A stretch of 64,000 bases of DNA from Delphinus delphis (GCF_949987515.2 NC_082690.1:106948400-107012399); one strand, 5' to 3'; positions 36,056 to 46,587 are shown, counted from the first letter of the stretch. Made by a program: numbers and translations. Notes: a model not told the origin generated them from the sequence alone.

Positions 36056-36324
36056 CTGTGGGCAACCTGAGGGGGCTCCGGGGAGCTGGACAGGGCGGGC
36101 ATGCAGAATGCAGGGGAGGCTCCCCGGAGGAGGTGAGAGCTGAGTGACAGCCGGCCGGAGTCAGCCAGCGGGTGGAGCGGGAAGGGGCAGGGAGAGCATT
36201 CCTGACTTCTATCTCAGAAGCGTGTCTCCCCTGCAAGGTGACCCGCAACTGAACTGTAAGGTAGGGGCGACTGGACCTTTCCTCCCTGACGTGAGAACCG
36301 GGCCACCAAGGGGCGCTTTCCCCG

Positions 36325-36338
36325 GATAAAAATAAACC
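36325..36338 (+). promoter_or_regulatory. TATA-like AT stretch upstream of ANO1
   Basis: GATAAAAATAAACC lies about 370 bp before the ANO1 ATG, at the edge of the CpG island. It resembles a TATA element and would give a 5'UTR of roughly 340 nt. CpG-island promoters often lack a functional TATA, so it may be chance. Confidence 0.2.
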
Positions 36339-36614
36339 TTGGAGGGGCCCGCAGGAATGGAGTACTTTCTTCCTGTGTTTTAATTTCTACGGAAAATCTG
36401 ACCCGCGTGGCCGCCGCCCCGGCCATAAGCGGGCGCACAGCGCGGATCATCTTTCTTGGAGGCAAAGGAAGCCGGCCGGCGTGTGGGCCCCGCGGGACCG
36501 GCAGGGTGGGCGCTCCCGCACCGCAGCGCGCGGGGCCGGGACCGGGGCCGGGCGGCGCGGGCCGCGGGCGGAGCGGGAGGCCCGGCCCCCCGCGAGCCAG
36601 CGCGCCGCGAACGC

Positions 36615-36631
36615 TGCCTGTCCGCTTGCAG
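36615..36631 (+). promoter_or_regulatory. Candidate splice acceptor just upstream of ANO1 start codon
   Basis: TGCCTGTCCGCTTGCAG ends at 36631, 65 bp before the ATG. It has a pyrimidine tract and CAG, like a real acceptor. An upstream alternative first exon ('exon 0') has been reported for human ANO1 and would need such an acceptor. From 36632 the frame is open into the ANO1 ATG. This is inference only. Confidence 0.35.
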
Positions 36632-36696
36632 AGGCCGCTGGGGCCGTGGATGGGGAGGGCGCGCCGCCCGGCGGTCCTGGCGCACAGGCGGCCGCG

Positions 36697-36804
36697 ATGA
36701 GGGTCAACGAGAAGTACTCGACGCTCCCGGCCGCGGACCGCAGCGTCCACATCATCAACATCTGCGCCATCGAGGACATCGGCTACCTGCCGTCCGAGGG
36801 CACG
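36697..36804 (+). CDS. ANO1: ANO1 (anoctamin-1/TMEM16A) coding exon 1
   Basis: First coding exon of the calcium-activated chloride channel anoctamin-1, a dimeric plasma-membrane protein of epithelia, smooth muscle and pacemaker cells. It has 36 codons, beginning MRVNEKYSTLP and ending LPSEGT, essentially the human N-terminus as I recall it (human has Glu where this has Ala at residue 13). The ATG at 36697 has G at -3. The exon ends at a strong donor, GTGAGT at 36805, in phase 0, and exon 2 resumes with LLNSLSVDPD as in human. It sits in a dense CpG island, so this is the main promoter region. The frame stays open upstream of the ATG, to at least another ATG at 36481, but that extension is compositionally biased (Ala/Gly/Arg/Pro) and is not the family start. 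The N-terminus is cytosolic and carries no signal peptide. Identification is by recognition of the protein, not by a database search. Confidence 0.97.
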
Positions 36805-37808
36805 GTGAGTGCGGGCGGCCGCGATCCGGCGGGAGGGCCGCGCACCTGCGCCGCGCCCCGGACGGGCGCGACTGGTGGGGGGCGGGGCGCGCCAGGTCCG
36901 CGGGGCTCGGGGCGCGTGGGGGGCGGCCACCCGCGCGCCCGCGCCCGCCCCGGCCCCGCGTCCCAGCCCGCAGCCGCTTCGCCCGAGCGGGCCGCTGGGG
37001 CCCCCGGTGGGATAGCCGCCTCGCCCCGGGAGGGTGGCAGCCTCCAGGCCCCACCCCGCCGCCACCCTCCGGGGACCGACCTGTACGGGGCGCGGAGTCC
37101 CCGGAGCGGCGCGGGGTCCGGCACGGGAGTTCCGCACACCCCGGGCAGCAGGCGGGCGCCGGTCGCTCGAGACTGACTTTCCGCGCTGGTCCCGGTCCCC
37201 AGCCCGGCGCTCGCGCCTGGCCTGGGTGGTAGCCGGGCCGCGTGGGCCAGCGCCTGGCCGACCACGTGGTTGGGTCCCCTGTCTGGGGTCCCCGGTACCC
37301 CTACCACTCTCTCTGGGGCGGGACCCAGCGGTCGCAAGGATCCCCGGAGGTCAGAATGTGCCCATGTGGGTTTCGGCTTAACGCTGGAACAAAGTTTGCC
37401 TGAAGGGGGAAGGGCTGAGACCAGCGCCCTCAGCCGGGGAGCCCCGCTGCCGCTCGTTCTGGGGCCAGAGAACAGACTCCCCTTTCTCCCTGGTGCCCAC
37501 ACAGCCACTGCCAAAGCCCCTCCCCAGGAGATGCGGAGGCCCCAGCCCCGTGTTTCCCTCTGACCAAGCCCAGGATTGCCCTAGACTGCCTCTCTGGCCT
37601 CAGCCGGAGTCCGGCCGGGCATCCAGGGAGGTGCCTGTGGGGTGCGGTCCCGGAAAGGCAGAGACCCTCCGGCCTTGCACCCCCTGGGGTCATGACTGGG
37701 CTCCTGTGGGCCATGGAGGTGTCCTCTGCAGCTGGGCTTGGGCAGAAATGCTGGCAATGTTAGGGACCAGTGTTGGTGGTGACCTTGACAGTTTAGGATC
37801 ATCATTTC

Positions 37809-38092
37809 AGCGCACACTGTGTGCCTGCTGCGTACCAGGCCCTGTGGGATCCCGGACACCACCAGAGCGAACGGGCCGGGGAGCCCCGCCCAGCTGGGGC
37901 TTAAGGAGCAGTGGTGGAAGTTACCCAAGACAGCGACAAGGGACGCTTCCAGAGCGATGGGCCCGCCGCTGTGTGTTAACTCATTTCACTCTCTCAGTAA
38001 CCGTGTGGGGTAGGTGCTGTTACCGCAGATGAAGAAACTGAGGCCAGGAGGGGGCAGATGACTGTCCCATGTCACCCACCAGCTGGGAGGAG
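37809..38092 (+). repeat. MIR-like SINE remnant
   Basis: CACACTGTGTGCCTGCTGCG, CAGATGAAGAAACTGAGGCC and CATGTCACCCACCAGCTGGG. Spacer sequence of about 110 bp separates the 5' and 3' MIR-like parts. Confidence 0.68.
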
Positions 38093-38378
38093 AGCTAGGA
38101 AGGGCGAAGACACAGAGGCAGGTGACCACGGACAGCCTGTAGGAGGGATGAGCATTCTGGAGGAGAAGCGGCCAGTTATACCCATAATGGGGTGGGGTGG
38201 GGCCTTTCACACTAGGAAATCACATATTTGAAGACCTAGAGGTAGGAATGAGGGGGACACCGGTTAGGAGGCATGAGGTAGAGGTGGCAGCTAAGGAAAT
38301 GGAGAGAAACAGACATTCCAAGGTACACCAGATTCAACTTGAGAATGAACGGGCTGTGAAATTAAAAATGGAGCCCTT

Positions 38379-38585
38379 GGGTTCCCTGGTGGTGCAGTGG
38401 TTGAGAGTCCGCCTGCCGATGCAGGGGACACGGGTTCGTGCCCTGGTCCGGGAAGATCCCACATGCCGCAGAGCGGCTGGGCCCGTGAGCCATGGCCGCT
38501 GAGCCTGCGCGTCCAGAGCCTGTGCTCCGCAACGGGAGAGGCCACAGCGGTGAGAGGCCCGCGTACCACAAAAAAAAAAAAAAAA
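38379..38585 (+). mobile_element. CHR-type SINE in ANO1 intron 1
   Basis: Full-length copy with a 20-nt A run and a perfect 15-bp target duplication AAAAATGGAGCCCTT (38364-38378 and 38586-38600). The intact duplication and pure A tail suggest a fairly recent insertion. Confidence 0.92.
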
Positions 38586-39054
38586 AAAAATGGAGCCCTT
38601 AATAAATGGCCCCTAGACTCTGGAATTTTAGTTCAGGGACCCGTTGTCTCTCGCAATCCAGAAATTCTCGGCTCCCCCAAACTCTGGCGAGGGCCCCAAA
38701 GTCTGCAGAGAGGCAGCTCGGCTCTTCTTTCAAGCTTCTCACGGCCCAGAGGAGACTAGTGACTTATTTTGCACAGAAGTCTTACGGTGGGGAGGCTTCA
38801 GGTGTGACGGGCTTGGAGGGCTGTGAACCAGGAGCACGTGGCCGCAGGAAGGAGGGCTGAGCAGCGTGCCACCAGAGAAATGGCCACAGACAGGCTGGAA
38901 GCAGGGCTCTAGGAGCTGGGGGCCTGTCTGTGCAGGGCAGGCAGTGTGCCGGGGAGAGCCTCCGAGGGCATCCCCAGCACAGCTCAAGCCAGTAAGTGTT
39001 GCTCAGTCATTACTTTGAGTCACCCAGCGAAGGTGGCTCTGTACAGGCACAGAT

Positions 39055-39079
39055 GTGTATATATATATATATATATATC
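39055..39079 (+). repeat. (TA)n microsatellite
   Basis: About 11 TA units next to an L1 3' end in ANO1 intron 1. Confidence 0.9.
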
Positions 39080-39082
39080 TGA

Positions 39083-39182
39083 ATCAGATGTATGTATCTG
39101 AATCACTTTGCTGTACAGCAGAAATTAACACATTGTAAGTCAACTATACGTCAATAAAAAATAAATAAATATAAAGAAAGAA
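39083..39182 (+). mobile_element. LINE-1 3' end, sense
   Basis: GAATCACTTTGCTGTACAGC, ACACATTGTAAGTCAACTAT and an A-rich AATAAAAAATAAATAAAT end. It is a short L1 tail like the one at 8832, next to a TA repeat, in ANO1 intron 1. Confidence 0.78.
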
Positions 39183-39439
39183 TGCACTGGGTCGCAGTCC
39201 AGCGACCAAGGTGTGGATGCAGGGCTCCGTTCTCCTCTTCTGCCCTTTTCTAAGAGTCTGGGGAGGAAGTTTGCAGAGACAGCTAGACTGCCCTCGCGCT
39301 GTTTGTGGTATTTGGGTCAGGGCACACCTGCTGTGAAGGGGACTTTTGGCCCCTGACCTCTTCCCACGTAACCTCAGACAGCCATCTTTCTGCCTTCCTT
39401 GGGACAGCTCAGGGGTTCATCTTCAAAATACGTTCAGTT

Positions 39440-39540
39440 CTCCCATCACACTTGGTCCTCACAAGAATCCTGTGACCTAAGTCGAGGAGATGTTTTTGTC
39501 CCCATCTCGCAGATGCAAAAACTGAGGCTCGGAGCTGGGG
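39440..39540 (+). repeat. MIR SINE remnant
   Basis: TCCTCACAAGAATCCTGTGA and CCCCATCTCGCAGATGCAAA, then AACTGAGGCTCGGAG. Confidence 0.72.
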
Positions 39541-40399
39541 GGTGTGGTGTTTAAGCTCTGGTCTGGCTGGGTCTCAGCTTCGGTGTCCTTGATCTGGTGG
39601 CCCCTACCAGTAGCAGTGTGCAAACCCCACACCTCTGTCATTCATTCCCCCATGCGTGCGTTCATTCCAGAGCCGTGCGTTCAGTGCCGAGCATTAAAAA
39701 GATGAATGAGAAATCCCTCGCCCTTGGCAAAAGTGCAGCAAGAGGTCACTGTCCCTTCCCTAAGGATACAGAAAGGACATTCTGAAGCTTCCCCAAGCCT
39801 TTGAATTGGGAAGTTAGGCATTCAGTCTAACGCATATCGCTCCCACTGCAAGTTAGATCTTTGCCTTCTTGTCCTGTCCTGCACGAGAAAAGCAGCCACT
39901 CTGGCTCCATGGAAGGGCCCCCAAAAGTCACATGGCCACCCCGACAGTCTCTGTGGTCCTCGCTGTGCACCTACCTCCCCAGCTCCCTCTGAGCCCAGCC
40001 CAGAATTGCTCTCCAAACCCTGCAGGCCTACCAGCCTGTGTGGAATGTACTAGGAAGAGAGCCCATACTTTCTGTTTGAAGGCTGCGTGCCCCTTACACT
40101 TATTCGGGTAGGATCATCCCCAATTTTTAAAACCAAGATGCAAACAGACAAAGCAACTTGCCCAGGATGACACAACGAATTAGTGACAGGGCCAGGCCTT
40201 GGGGGAGGATCTGGGACTCTCACAACAGTGCTCGGTTCTGCCTCTTGCTGGACCTGGCAGTGGAACCAGCTCCGTTTTCCACTGCCGCCATCTTTAGCTT
40301 GTGGTCCACTTCGACCATGAGATTATCTTTTCCCGTCCTCCCCTAGTCCTTCACTTGTGCCATGTCTCAGTTCCCAATTAGAGCAAATTTCTGTTGAGG

Positions 40400-40615
40400 T
40401 TCACCATATCCCAGGACCTGCTGTAAACCCTTTACATATATTAACGTGTTTAATCCTTCCAACAACCCTTTGAGGGAAGTCATATTAGTTGAGGGAGGTC
40501 TGTTTATTCCCTCTGGCCCTCATTTTACAAAGAAGAGATCAGAGGGACGAAGATATTAAGCTACGTGCCTAAGGGTAGCACAGCTAGAAGTGGCAGAGCT
40601 GGTCTTTGGATGAAA
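40400..40615 (+). repeat. MIR SINE remnant
   Basis: TTTAATCCTTCCAACAACCC, CCCTCATTTTACAAAGAAGA and GGTAGCACAGCTAGAAGTGG. Confidence 0.78.
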
Positions 40616-41819
40616 GCAAAAGACACCCATTCTTGTCTGGCCTCCATGCTCCCACTCCCCCCAATGGCAAGAGATGTTTAGGGGATGTTTATGTGCTCCG
40701 CAGACTGTCAGACTCTGAGGGTCCTCGATCAGGCCCCAGTGGAGGGTTGGGCATTCAGTTTTGAACCTGGTAACATTTTCTTGTCTTGTGTTGGTGGGGA
40801 ATTCTCTCCTTACGTAATGTCCCTGCTCTCTGACTTGAGGGGGGTCACTGTGAATTTCCTTCCCATTCACTAAGGACTCATTGGTCCACTTTGCTCAGTA
40901 CCGGCCGTTATTCCAGCCAAGCAGGAGCATTTCTGGGCCCGGCACCAGGTGCTGAGCCCGCTGTGTGCAGCAGGTTCTGAAGGGAAGTGCGTTAAGGGCA
41001 GTTCCTGGCCCAGCCCCCCGGTGTCCTGCCAGCCTGCTGAGGGGCCCCCATGAGTTAAGAGCTTATGTATGGATGGCTCCGAGGCAGTCCCGGGACATGA
41101 GATCTGGAGAGGTCAGGGACGTCAGATCCCAGAGGACAGGGGTTTGTCAGTGCTGGGGAAGCTGGGGAGAGCTACGAAGGACAGAGGAGGAAAGGAAGGT
41201 GTGCAGGTGGGGAGCACGGCACATGCAAAGGCAGGGAGGAGGGGATGAGATGTCCTGGCTCCGGTGTATGCCGGGGTGTGGGGTGGGAGAGGAAGCTGCT
41301 GAGAGGTGTTGCAGGCAGGAGACAAGGATGACCGCTCCAGCCCTCGAGAGCGGCACACGGCCCCTGGTTCAGCCCAGAAGATCCGCGTTCCCCATTTGGA
41401 AAATAGGGATGAACCCCTTGTAGAGACGCTGAGAGTCTGGAGTGCCCAGGATGCTGGCGGCAGGCGGTGTGCCCTGCCCACCCAGAGCCCACGTGTCCAC
41501 CTGGCTCTGCCCACCTCCCATGCTCTTGCCCTTCCGTCAGCAGCAGCGTTATTCCCCAGCGTCAGCCAGCGTCTTCCACGTTCCCCCCAGGCAGCCTTCG
41601 GGTCTGGCTTTGCTGCCCACTCTCCCGCGAGGGGAGGAGCCACCTTTAGCGGCCAGCTCCCCGTGACGCTGCCTTTCTCTGCCCTTCGTGATCTAACCCA
41701 GGAGAATGAGCAACTGTCTTCACACCGGGGTGGACCCGGGATGCCTGTCCCAGGAGTTAGAGTACACCCAGCCTAGACGTTCTTTTGCTCAGTCCTCCTG
41801 GCTGCCAGCGGGGGCAGCT

Positions 41820-41925
41820 TCTGTCATCCACCCACTTTACAGAGGCGGAAACCGAGCCCCAGAGAGGGTAGAGTATCCCCTCAGGACTCGTAGCTGGAGG
41901 GGGACCAAGGCTGGACTTACCTGAG
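41820..41925 (+). repeat. MIR SINE remnant
   Basis: CCACTTTACAGAGGCGGAAA, then CCGAGCCCCAGAGAGGGTAG. Confidence 0.65.
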
Positions 41926-42254
41926 GCCTCTCGCTGCCCAAAGCTCCCCTCCACCCTCACCCGACCTGTGGTTCCAGGAGCAGTGAGGGTGGAGCTGCAG
42001 CTCAGCTGAGCGGCTACACCCAGCCTAACAGTGTCCAGTGGAGCAGACCGCTGGGATCTGCCGGGGAGCAAGGGCCTGATTGCTTCGTCCGCGTGAGCCC
42101 CGACTTCCTCCGGGTCGAGCAGCCCTAGTTATAGAGGCCCTCACGCGGGGACTCCGTGAAAGGCTGTGCCCCATGCTGAGAAATAGTGTCACCCCAAGTC
42201 CCTGTTACTGTTGAGGGGGGGCGCCCTGGGTGTGCAGACAGGATTCCAGGCTGG

Positions 42255-42350
42255 GCTCAGCCTGCCTGCGCTGTCACCTCGGGTGCCCCTCACCCTACCG
42301 GGCCTCAGTTTCCCCTGACAAATTGAGATAAACAACTCTTTCCCGCCTCT
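42255..42350 (-). repeat. MIR SINE remnant
   Basis: GGGCCTCAGTTTCCCCTGAC and AAATTGAGATAAACAACTC, antisense MIR. Confidence 0.65.
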
Positions 42351-43421
42351 CCTGCAACATGACCCACCAAAGGCGCTGGGGTGGTCCATGGTCTCTGTCC
42401 TGGGCTGGGCCTCCCTCCTCCCACCCGGGCCCCCAGCTCTCCCAGTACCAGCTGCCCGCCTGGGTGTGGGCCTGGCTCCTTAGCCCTGGTGCAGCTCCGA
42501 AGACTCTGAATGGTGCAGAGTTGCTCGTATCACCTCTTTCCAGCATGATTTTATTTACTTTCTCTTATTTCCGAAGACCAGCTTGCAGCAGAACCTAATA
42601 CCCTCAATAACCAGCCGAATCCCACGGGGATGCTAGAGATGGGGGTGCGGCTTCAGCAGAAGCCGCGCACGTGGCACCTGGACTTTGAATCCCCCACCCC
42701 AGGCGGGCTCCCGTCCCCTTGGCCCCCTGGAGTCCTTCAGGCAGATAAGGAAACTGAGGCAGGACTGTATGTGCAGCGACCGGCCACCGCCCTCCCTCCC
42801 CCACCTCGCTCTGGCCCCTGAGACCACCCCCCAGGCAAACTGCTGAATACTCGACTCGCGGTCTGGGAGTTGACTTGGGAGAGTCGAGACTGACACAGTG
42901 GTTGCCTGGCCCCGACCACACAGCTAATCAGTGGCAGAGCCGGGCCAGGCGAGGGCCGGTACGGTCCCACAGCCACCTTGACACGACATTGCCACGCCTG
43001 CTGGCCATCAGAGGTCGCGCTGCGCAGAGCCTGAGCTCAGCTCTGCTCTGCCTGGGACCCTGGGGGCCTGTGCGAAGAGCACCCCCCGGGGGGTCGGCCG
43101 TGCAGGTTTCACAGCCCATTCCGGCCACCTGGTCCCTCCCAGGCAACGCGAGCTTGCTGGGGAGAGGCGGGAGGCCTTCGCGTGTGAGCACCCAGCCTGG
43201 CAACTTCAAGTGCCGTGAGCAGCGACGTCTCTTGATGGCAGCTCCTGGAAGGCAGAGCTTTCTGCAGTGTTCTCAGCCGTCTGGGCCCCTAGTGATCAGA
43301 GGGCATGAGTGGAAAGAGTTGGGGAGGGCAGGTGGGTGGCCAGTTGTCTTGGAAGCACGCTCCCCTCCGAGGGCCCGTCCCTGAGCCCTTGACGGCGAGT
43401 GGCTTTCTTCTCCCCCCGCAG

Positions 43422-43754
43422 CTGCTGAATTCCTTGTCCGTGGACCCCGATGCCGAGTGCAAGTATGGCCTGTACTTCAGGGATGGCAAGCGCAAGGTGG
43501 ATTACGTCCTGGTGTACCATCACAAGAGGGCCTCGGGCAGCAGGACCCTGGCCAGGCGGGTCCAGCACAGCGACACCGGCCTGGCCGCCCGCAGTACCCG
43601 GCAGGACCAGCCCCTGCCCGGGAAGGCAGGCCCCGTGGGTGCGGGCGAGCCCGAGCCCCCGCTGGACTACCACGAGGATGACAAGCGCTTCCGCCGGGAG
43701 GAGTACGAGGGCAACCTGATGGAGGCCGGCCTGGAGCTGGAGCGGGACGAGGAC
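43422..43754 (+). CDS. ANO1: ANO1 coding exon 2 (most of N-terminal 'segment a')
   Basis: 111 codons, phase 0 at both ends, with a polypyrimidine acceptor ending CCCCCCGCAG at 43421. The peptide runs from LLNSLSVDPDAECKYGLYF to EAGLELERDED (residues 37-147) and has the same length as human. The first 50 residues and the acidic stretch DYHEDDKRFRREEYEGN are strongly conserved. The linker at residues about 86-116 (after HSDT) is clearly divergent from human. Exons 1 and 2 together encode the 116-residue segment a, which human short isoforms lack because they start at Met117. Here residue 117 is Leu (CTG, 43662-43664), and a Met occurs at residue 136 (ATG, 43719-43721) where human has Leu. The donor GTAACT is weaker than consensus because +5 is C. 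Reading past it gives no known ANO1 residues, and the next family residues (TKIHG) are found in exon 3, so the boundary is secure. Confidence 0.97.
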
Positions 43755-44034
43755 GTAACTATCCCCTTCTCCCGGGCGGGCAGCCGGGCGGGCAGGAAGG
43801 TCCTTCTACCGTCACCTGTTCTTAGAAAAGGGCCGAGGCCAACGCCCTTCTGGTCGAGTGTGGGGAGCCCAAACCAACGCCCTCCCCACATCTGCCCCGG
43901 GGAAGGGCTGGCCTTCTCGGCAATGACCTCCGGGGTCAAGGCATTTCCTGCTCTGGGCAGTTCCTCCCCTGGGAAGATGGGCGGATGACTGTTTCACGGG
44001 CGGAGGATGAAGGTCTCCTAGGAGTCTCCCTGGC

Positions 44035-44135
44035 ACTTGACCTTGGCTTCTCCGGCCTCGGTTTCTCAATCTGTCAAAGGGGGAGGTTGGCCCGGCTGAT
44101 GCCCGGGGGCCCCGGCGCACTGAAATCTGTGACCA
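44035..44135 (-). repeat. MIR SINE remnant
   Basis: CGGCCTCGGTTTCTCAATCT, then GTCAAAGGGGGAGGTTGG. Confidence 0.6.
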
Positions 44136-45334
44136 TAACACTGGTTTCCAGAGCTTCTCTCCTTGCCAAAGCCTGAGAGTCTTTCTAAGGGAAGTTTTCT
44201 GGGGAGAGCGAAAGGTCGGCCGCCTGGCCGGCTGGCTGCCCTGGTGGCAGAAGGCATGGCAGTGCAGAGAGAGTTGACCTGGGCGGCCTGGGGACAGCGG
44301 CGCGGCCCCCTCAACTTCTCAGCGGGTTTGCTGATGCTCCCCTGACAACTCCTTAACCTCTCTGTGCACGGCGCGGCGGGCAGCATCTCTTCCATGAACA
44401 GTGGGGGGCAGACCTCTAGCCCACAGGAACCGTGGCTGTGCAGATTAACCAAGAGTCAGCCAAAGTCTCTACAACACATTAGGAGCAGAAAAAGTAGTCA
44501 GCAGGTTGACTTAGGGGTCCATCGTGAATGTTTGAAATAGAAGTTGGTATTAGTTTTGCTATTTCCATCAGTGAGAACCACCGCATCCTTAAATAGTGAA
44601 CGCTTTGGTCTGCTGATAAGGAGGCTTTTGGGGTACCTAGAATAGAAATCTACGACAGCGGAGCCGGTGTGAACGCTGTTTCGCAAGATGACGTTACTTC
44701 CCCCGAAAGCAGCCAGGTATGCTCAGCGGGACTCATTCTACCTCGGCCTGGCGAGTGGTAGAGGCATCTTGCTCTCAACGGGGACCACCCCCTGGGTGAC
44801 GCTTTGGCTGCCGGCAGGTGTGGGTGAGCTCTGGCTGTAGGGTTGGTTCCCACTGGAGTTGCGAGGGCGCGAGGGGCCTTAAGACGCTTTGATGGTCAGG
44901 AAGCAAAGGTTGGATCCTGACCGGGTGGCGGAGAGCCTGTCTCATGACTTTGAGGCCGCAGCTGCAGACAGGCCTGCGCTGGTCCTTTGGAGGTTTCTGT
45001 CTCACTTTGTCTTAGACCTGAGCTGAGGCCGCTCGGGAGACAGAACAGTCATTCACACGGACTTTTCCCAGTTCCGCCCGGCCAGTCCCGCGGTCTTTTG
45101 TCAAAACAATACTGCTACGATACAGGCTGGAATTCAGAGTGTCCTTTATAATTGGAGGAACAAACAGCCTCCACTGGAGGCAGGGGAGGCTGGAGGGAGG
45201 CTGGTGGCAGAGGCCTCTCCTGGGAGCTGTGATCTTGGGCGCCATGTTACATGACCGAGAGATTTACTCTCTCTCACTTTCCTGACTACAGCGCTGAAAT
45301 CTCATGTTTGAAAGGACATCCCCACCCCCTGGGT

Positions 45335-45490
45335 CTGGTAATTCACTCTCCCTCTCCGGGCCAGATCCCAGACCCTCTACCTGTCCTTTGCAAGACTTCT
45401 TAAGCTTCCCCATCTGTCAAACAGAGATAACAATCGTGTTTATATCACTGGATTGTCATAAAGTACTTAGCTCAGTCTGGCAGTCAGGGA
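45335..45490 (-). repeat. MIR SINE remnant
   Basis: CTTCCCCATCTGTCAAACAG, TATCACTGGATTGTCATAAA and GTACTTAGCTCAGTCTGGCA. Confidence 0.72.
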
Positions 45491-45694
45491 ATTCTCATTG
45501 GCTGACGTGAATATTCAATCATATATTTTTGCTCATATGGAAATGGAATGGCCGTGCTCACGAAGGAGAGAAGAAAGAATCTTTCCAAGTCCAATTGAAT
45601 ACTACACCACACATATCTTTTTAAAAACTCCATGACTCTGAAATAAATAGCAAACGTAAAGACATTGATTACGACCCCCCAAAAAAGATTGAAT

Positions 45695-46513
45695 TGTCCC
45701 AATAAGTGATGAGGATTCTGCCCCCAATTCCAACACGTACGGGCTGTTTTCCCCACGCCACTCAGCACTTCTCCAACACCAGCTTGATGTCCTACAACTT
45801 AACTCAGTTTGGACACTACCCATCTGGAGGTAGCATCAGACCCCAAGGTTAAGGGCTCTACAAGGCCACCCACCCCCCCACCAGCCGTCATTTGCAAGCC
45901 CAAGTTGTCACCTGTGCTCTGACCCACTGGCTACAGTTCAGAGGTTCTAAGGACTTGGGGTTCTATTCATTTGCTAGAGCAACACACAGAACTCAGAGAA
46001 GCATGTTACTTCCTAGATCACTGGTTTATTATAAAAGGAAATAACTCAGGAACAGCCAGATGGAAGAGAGGCACAGAGCAAGATGTGAGGGAAGGGCGTG
46101 GAGCTCCCATGATTTCTGAGCACCGTTCTCCCCAGATCTGCACGTGTTCACCAACCCAGAAGCTCTCCAGACCCTGACCTTTCGAGTCTTTATAGAGGAT
46201 TCATTACACAGGCACGACTGATTAGATCACTGGCCATCGGCAATTGATTCAACCTGCAGCCCTTCTCACCAGCCCAGACATCCGGGGAGGGACCAGAAGT
46301 TCCAACCCTCTAACTACACGGTTGGTTCCCCTGGCAACCAGCCCCCATCCTTTGGAAAGGAGGTTCTTTCCAAAAAGTCACCTCATTCGCCTAACAAGAG
46401 ACACCATTATTGCTCTCCCCACTTAGGAAATTCCTAGAGTTTTAGGAACTCTGTGCCAGGACCGGGAGACAAAGACTGAAAATCTATTTCTTATTACAGA
46501 TCACAAGATCACA
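45695..46513 (-). mobile_element. ERVL-type solo LTR, antisense
   Basis: TTTGCTAGAGCAACACACAG, ACTGGTTTATTATAAAAGG, GGAACAGCCAGATGGAAGAG, GTGTTCACCAACCCAGAAGC and GGCAACCAGCCCCCATCCT are marks of a mammalian ERVL-class LTR. Read on - it starts TGTGATCTTGTGATC at 46513. The family name (MER21- or MLT2-like) is uncertain. No gag, pol or env sequence is adjacent. Confidence 0.65.
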
Positions 46514-46587
46514 GTGACCCACAATTTCATTGATAATTTAGCTCTAGAGCTTAAGAAGCTTTTCCAGCAGTTGATTGGGTCTTTTTT

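Larger units (their letters stand above)
33392..36324. other. ANO1 upstream flank, no other gene recognised
   Basis: Two MIRs and a TG repeat are listed separately. The remainder is unique sequence with short open frames only. Confidence 0.5.
36390..37260 (+). promoter_or_regulatory. ANO1: CpG island / ANO1 promoter region
   Basis: Very GC-rich with frequent CpG, in sharp contrast to the flanks. It begins about 300 bp before the ATG and runs about 450 bp into intron 1. GC-box-like motifs occur, for example GGGGCGGGGC near 36877, with several GGGCGG or CCGCCC variants nearby. No well-placed TATA box is seen. This is typical of a CpG-island promoter with dispersed start sites. The transcription start cannot be fixed from sequence. 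Confidence 0.85.
36805..43421 (+). other. ANO1: ANO1 intron 1
   Basis: 6.6 kb, phase 0, GT..AG. It starts inside the CpG island. It contains a young CHR SINE, an L1 tail and MIR or L2 relics listed separately. The remaining parts (37260-37800, 38600-39050, 40620-41800 and 42350-43420) are GC-rich unique sequence with no coding exon I recognise. Confidence 0.93.

Noticed and set aside
36214..37137. 307-codon open frame on - across the CpG island
   Set aside because: A shadow of high GC content opposite ANO1 exon 1. Composition is Arg/Pro/Ala/Gly low complexity with no recognisable protein.
36456..37232. 258-codon open frame on + overlapping ANO1 exon 1 in another frame
   Set aside because: Same GC-driven effect. 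The real frame is fixed by the ANO1 peptide and its donor site.
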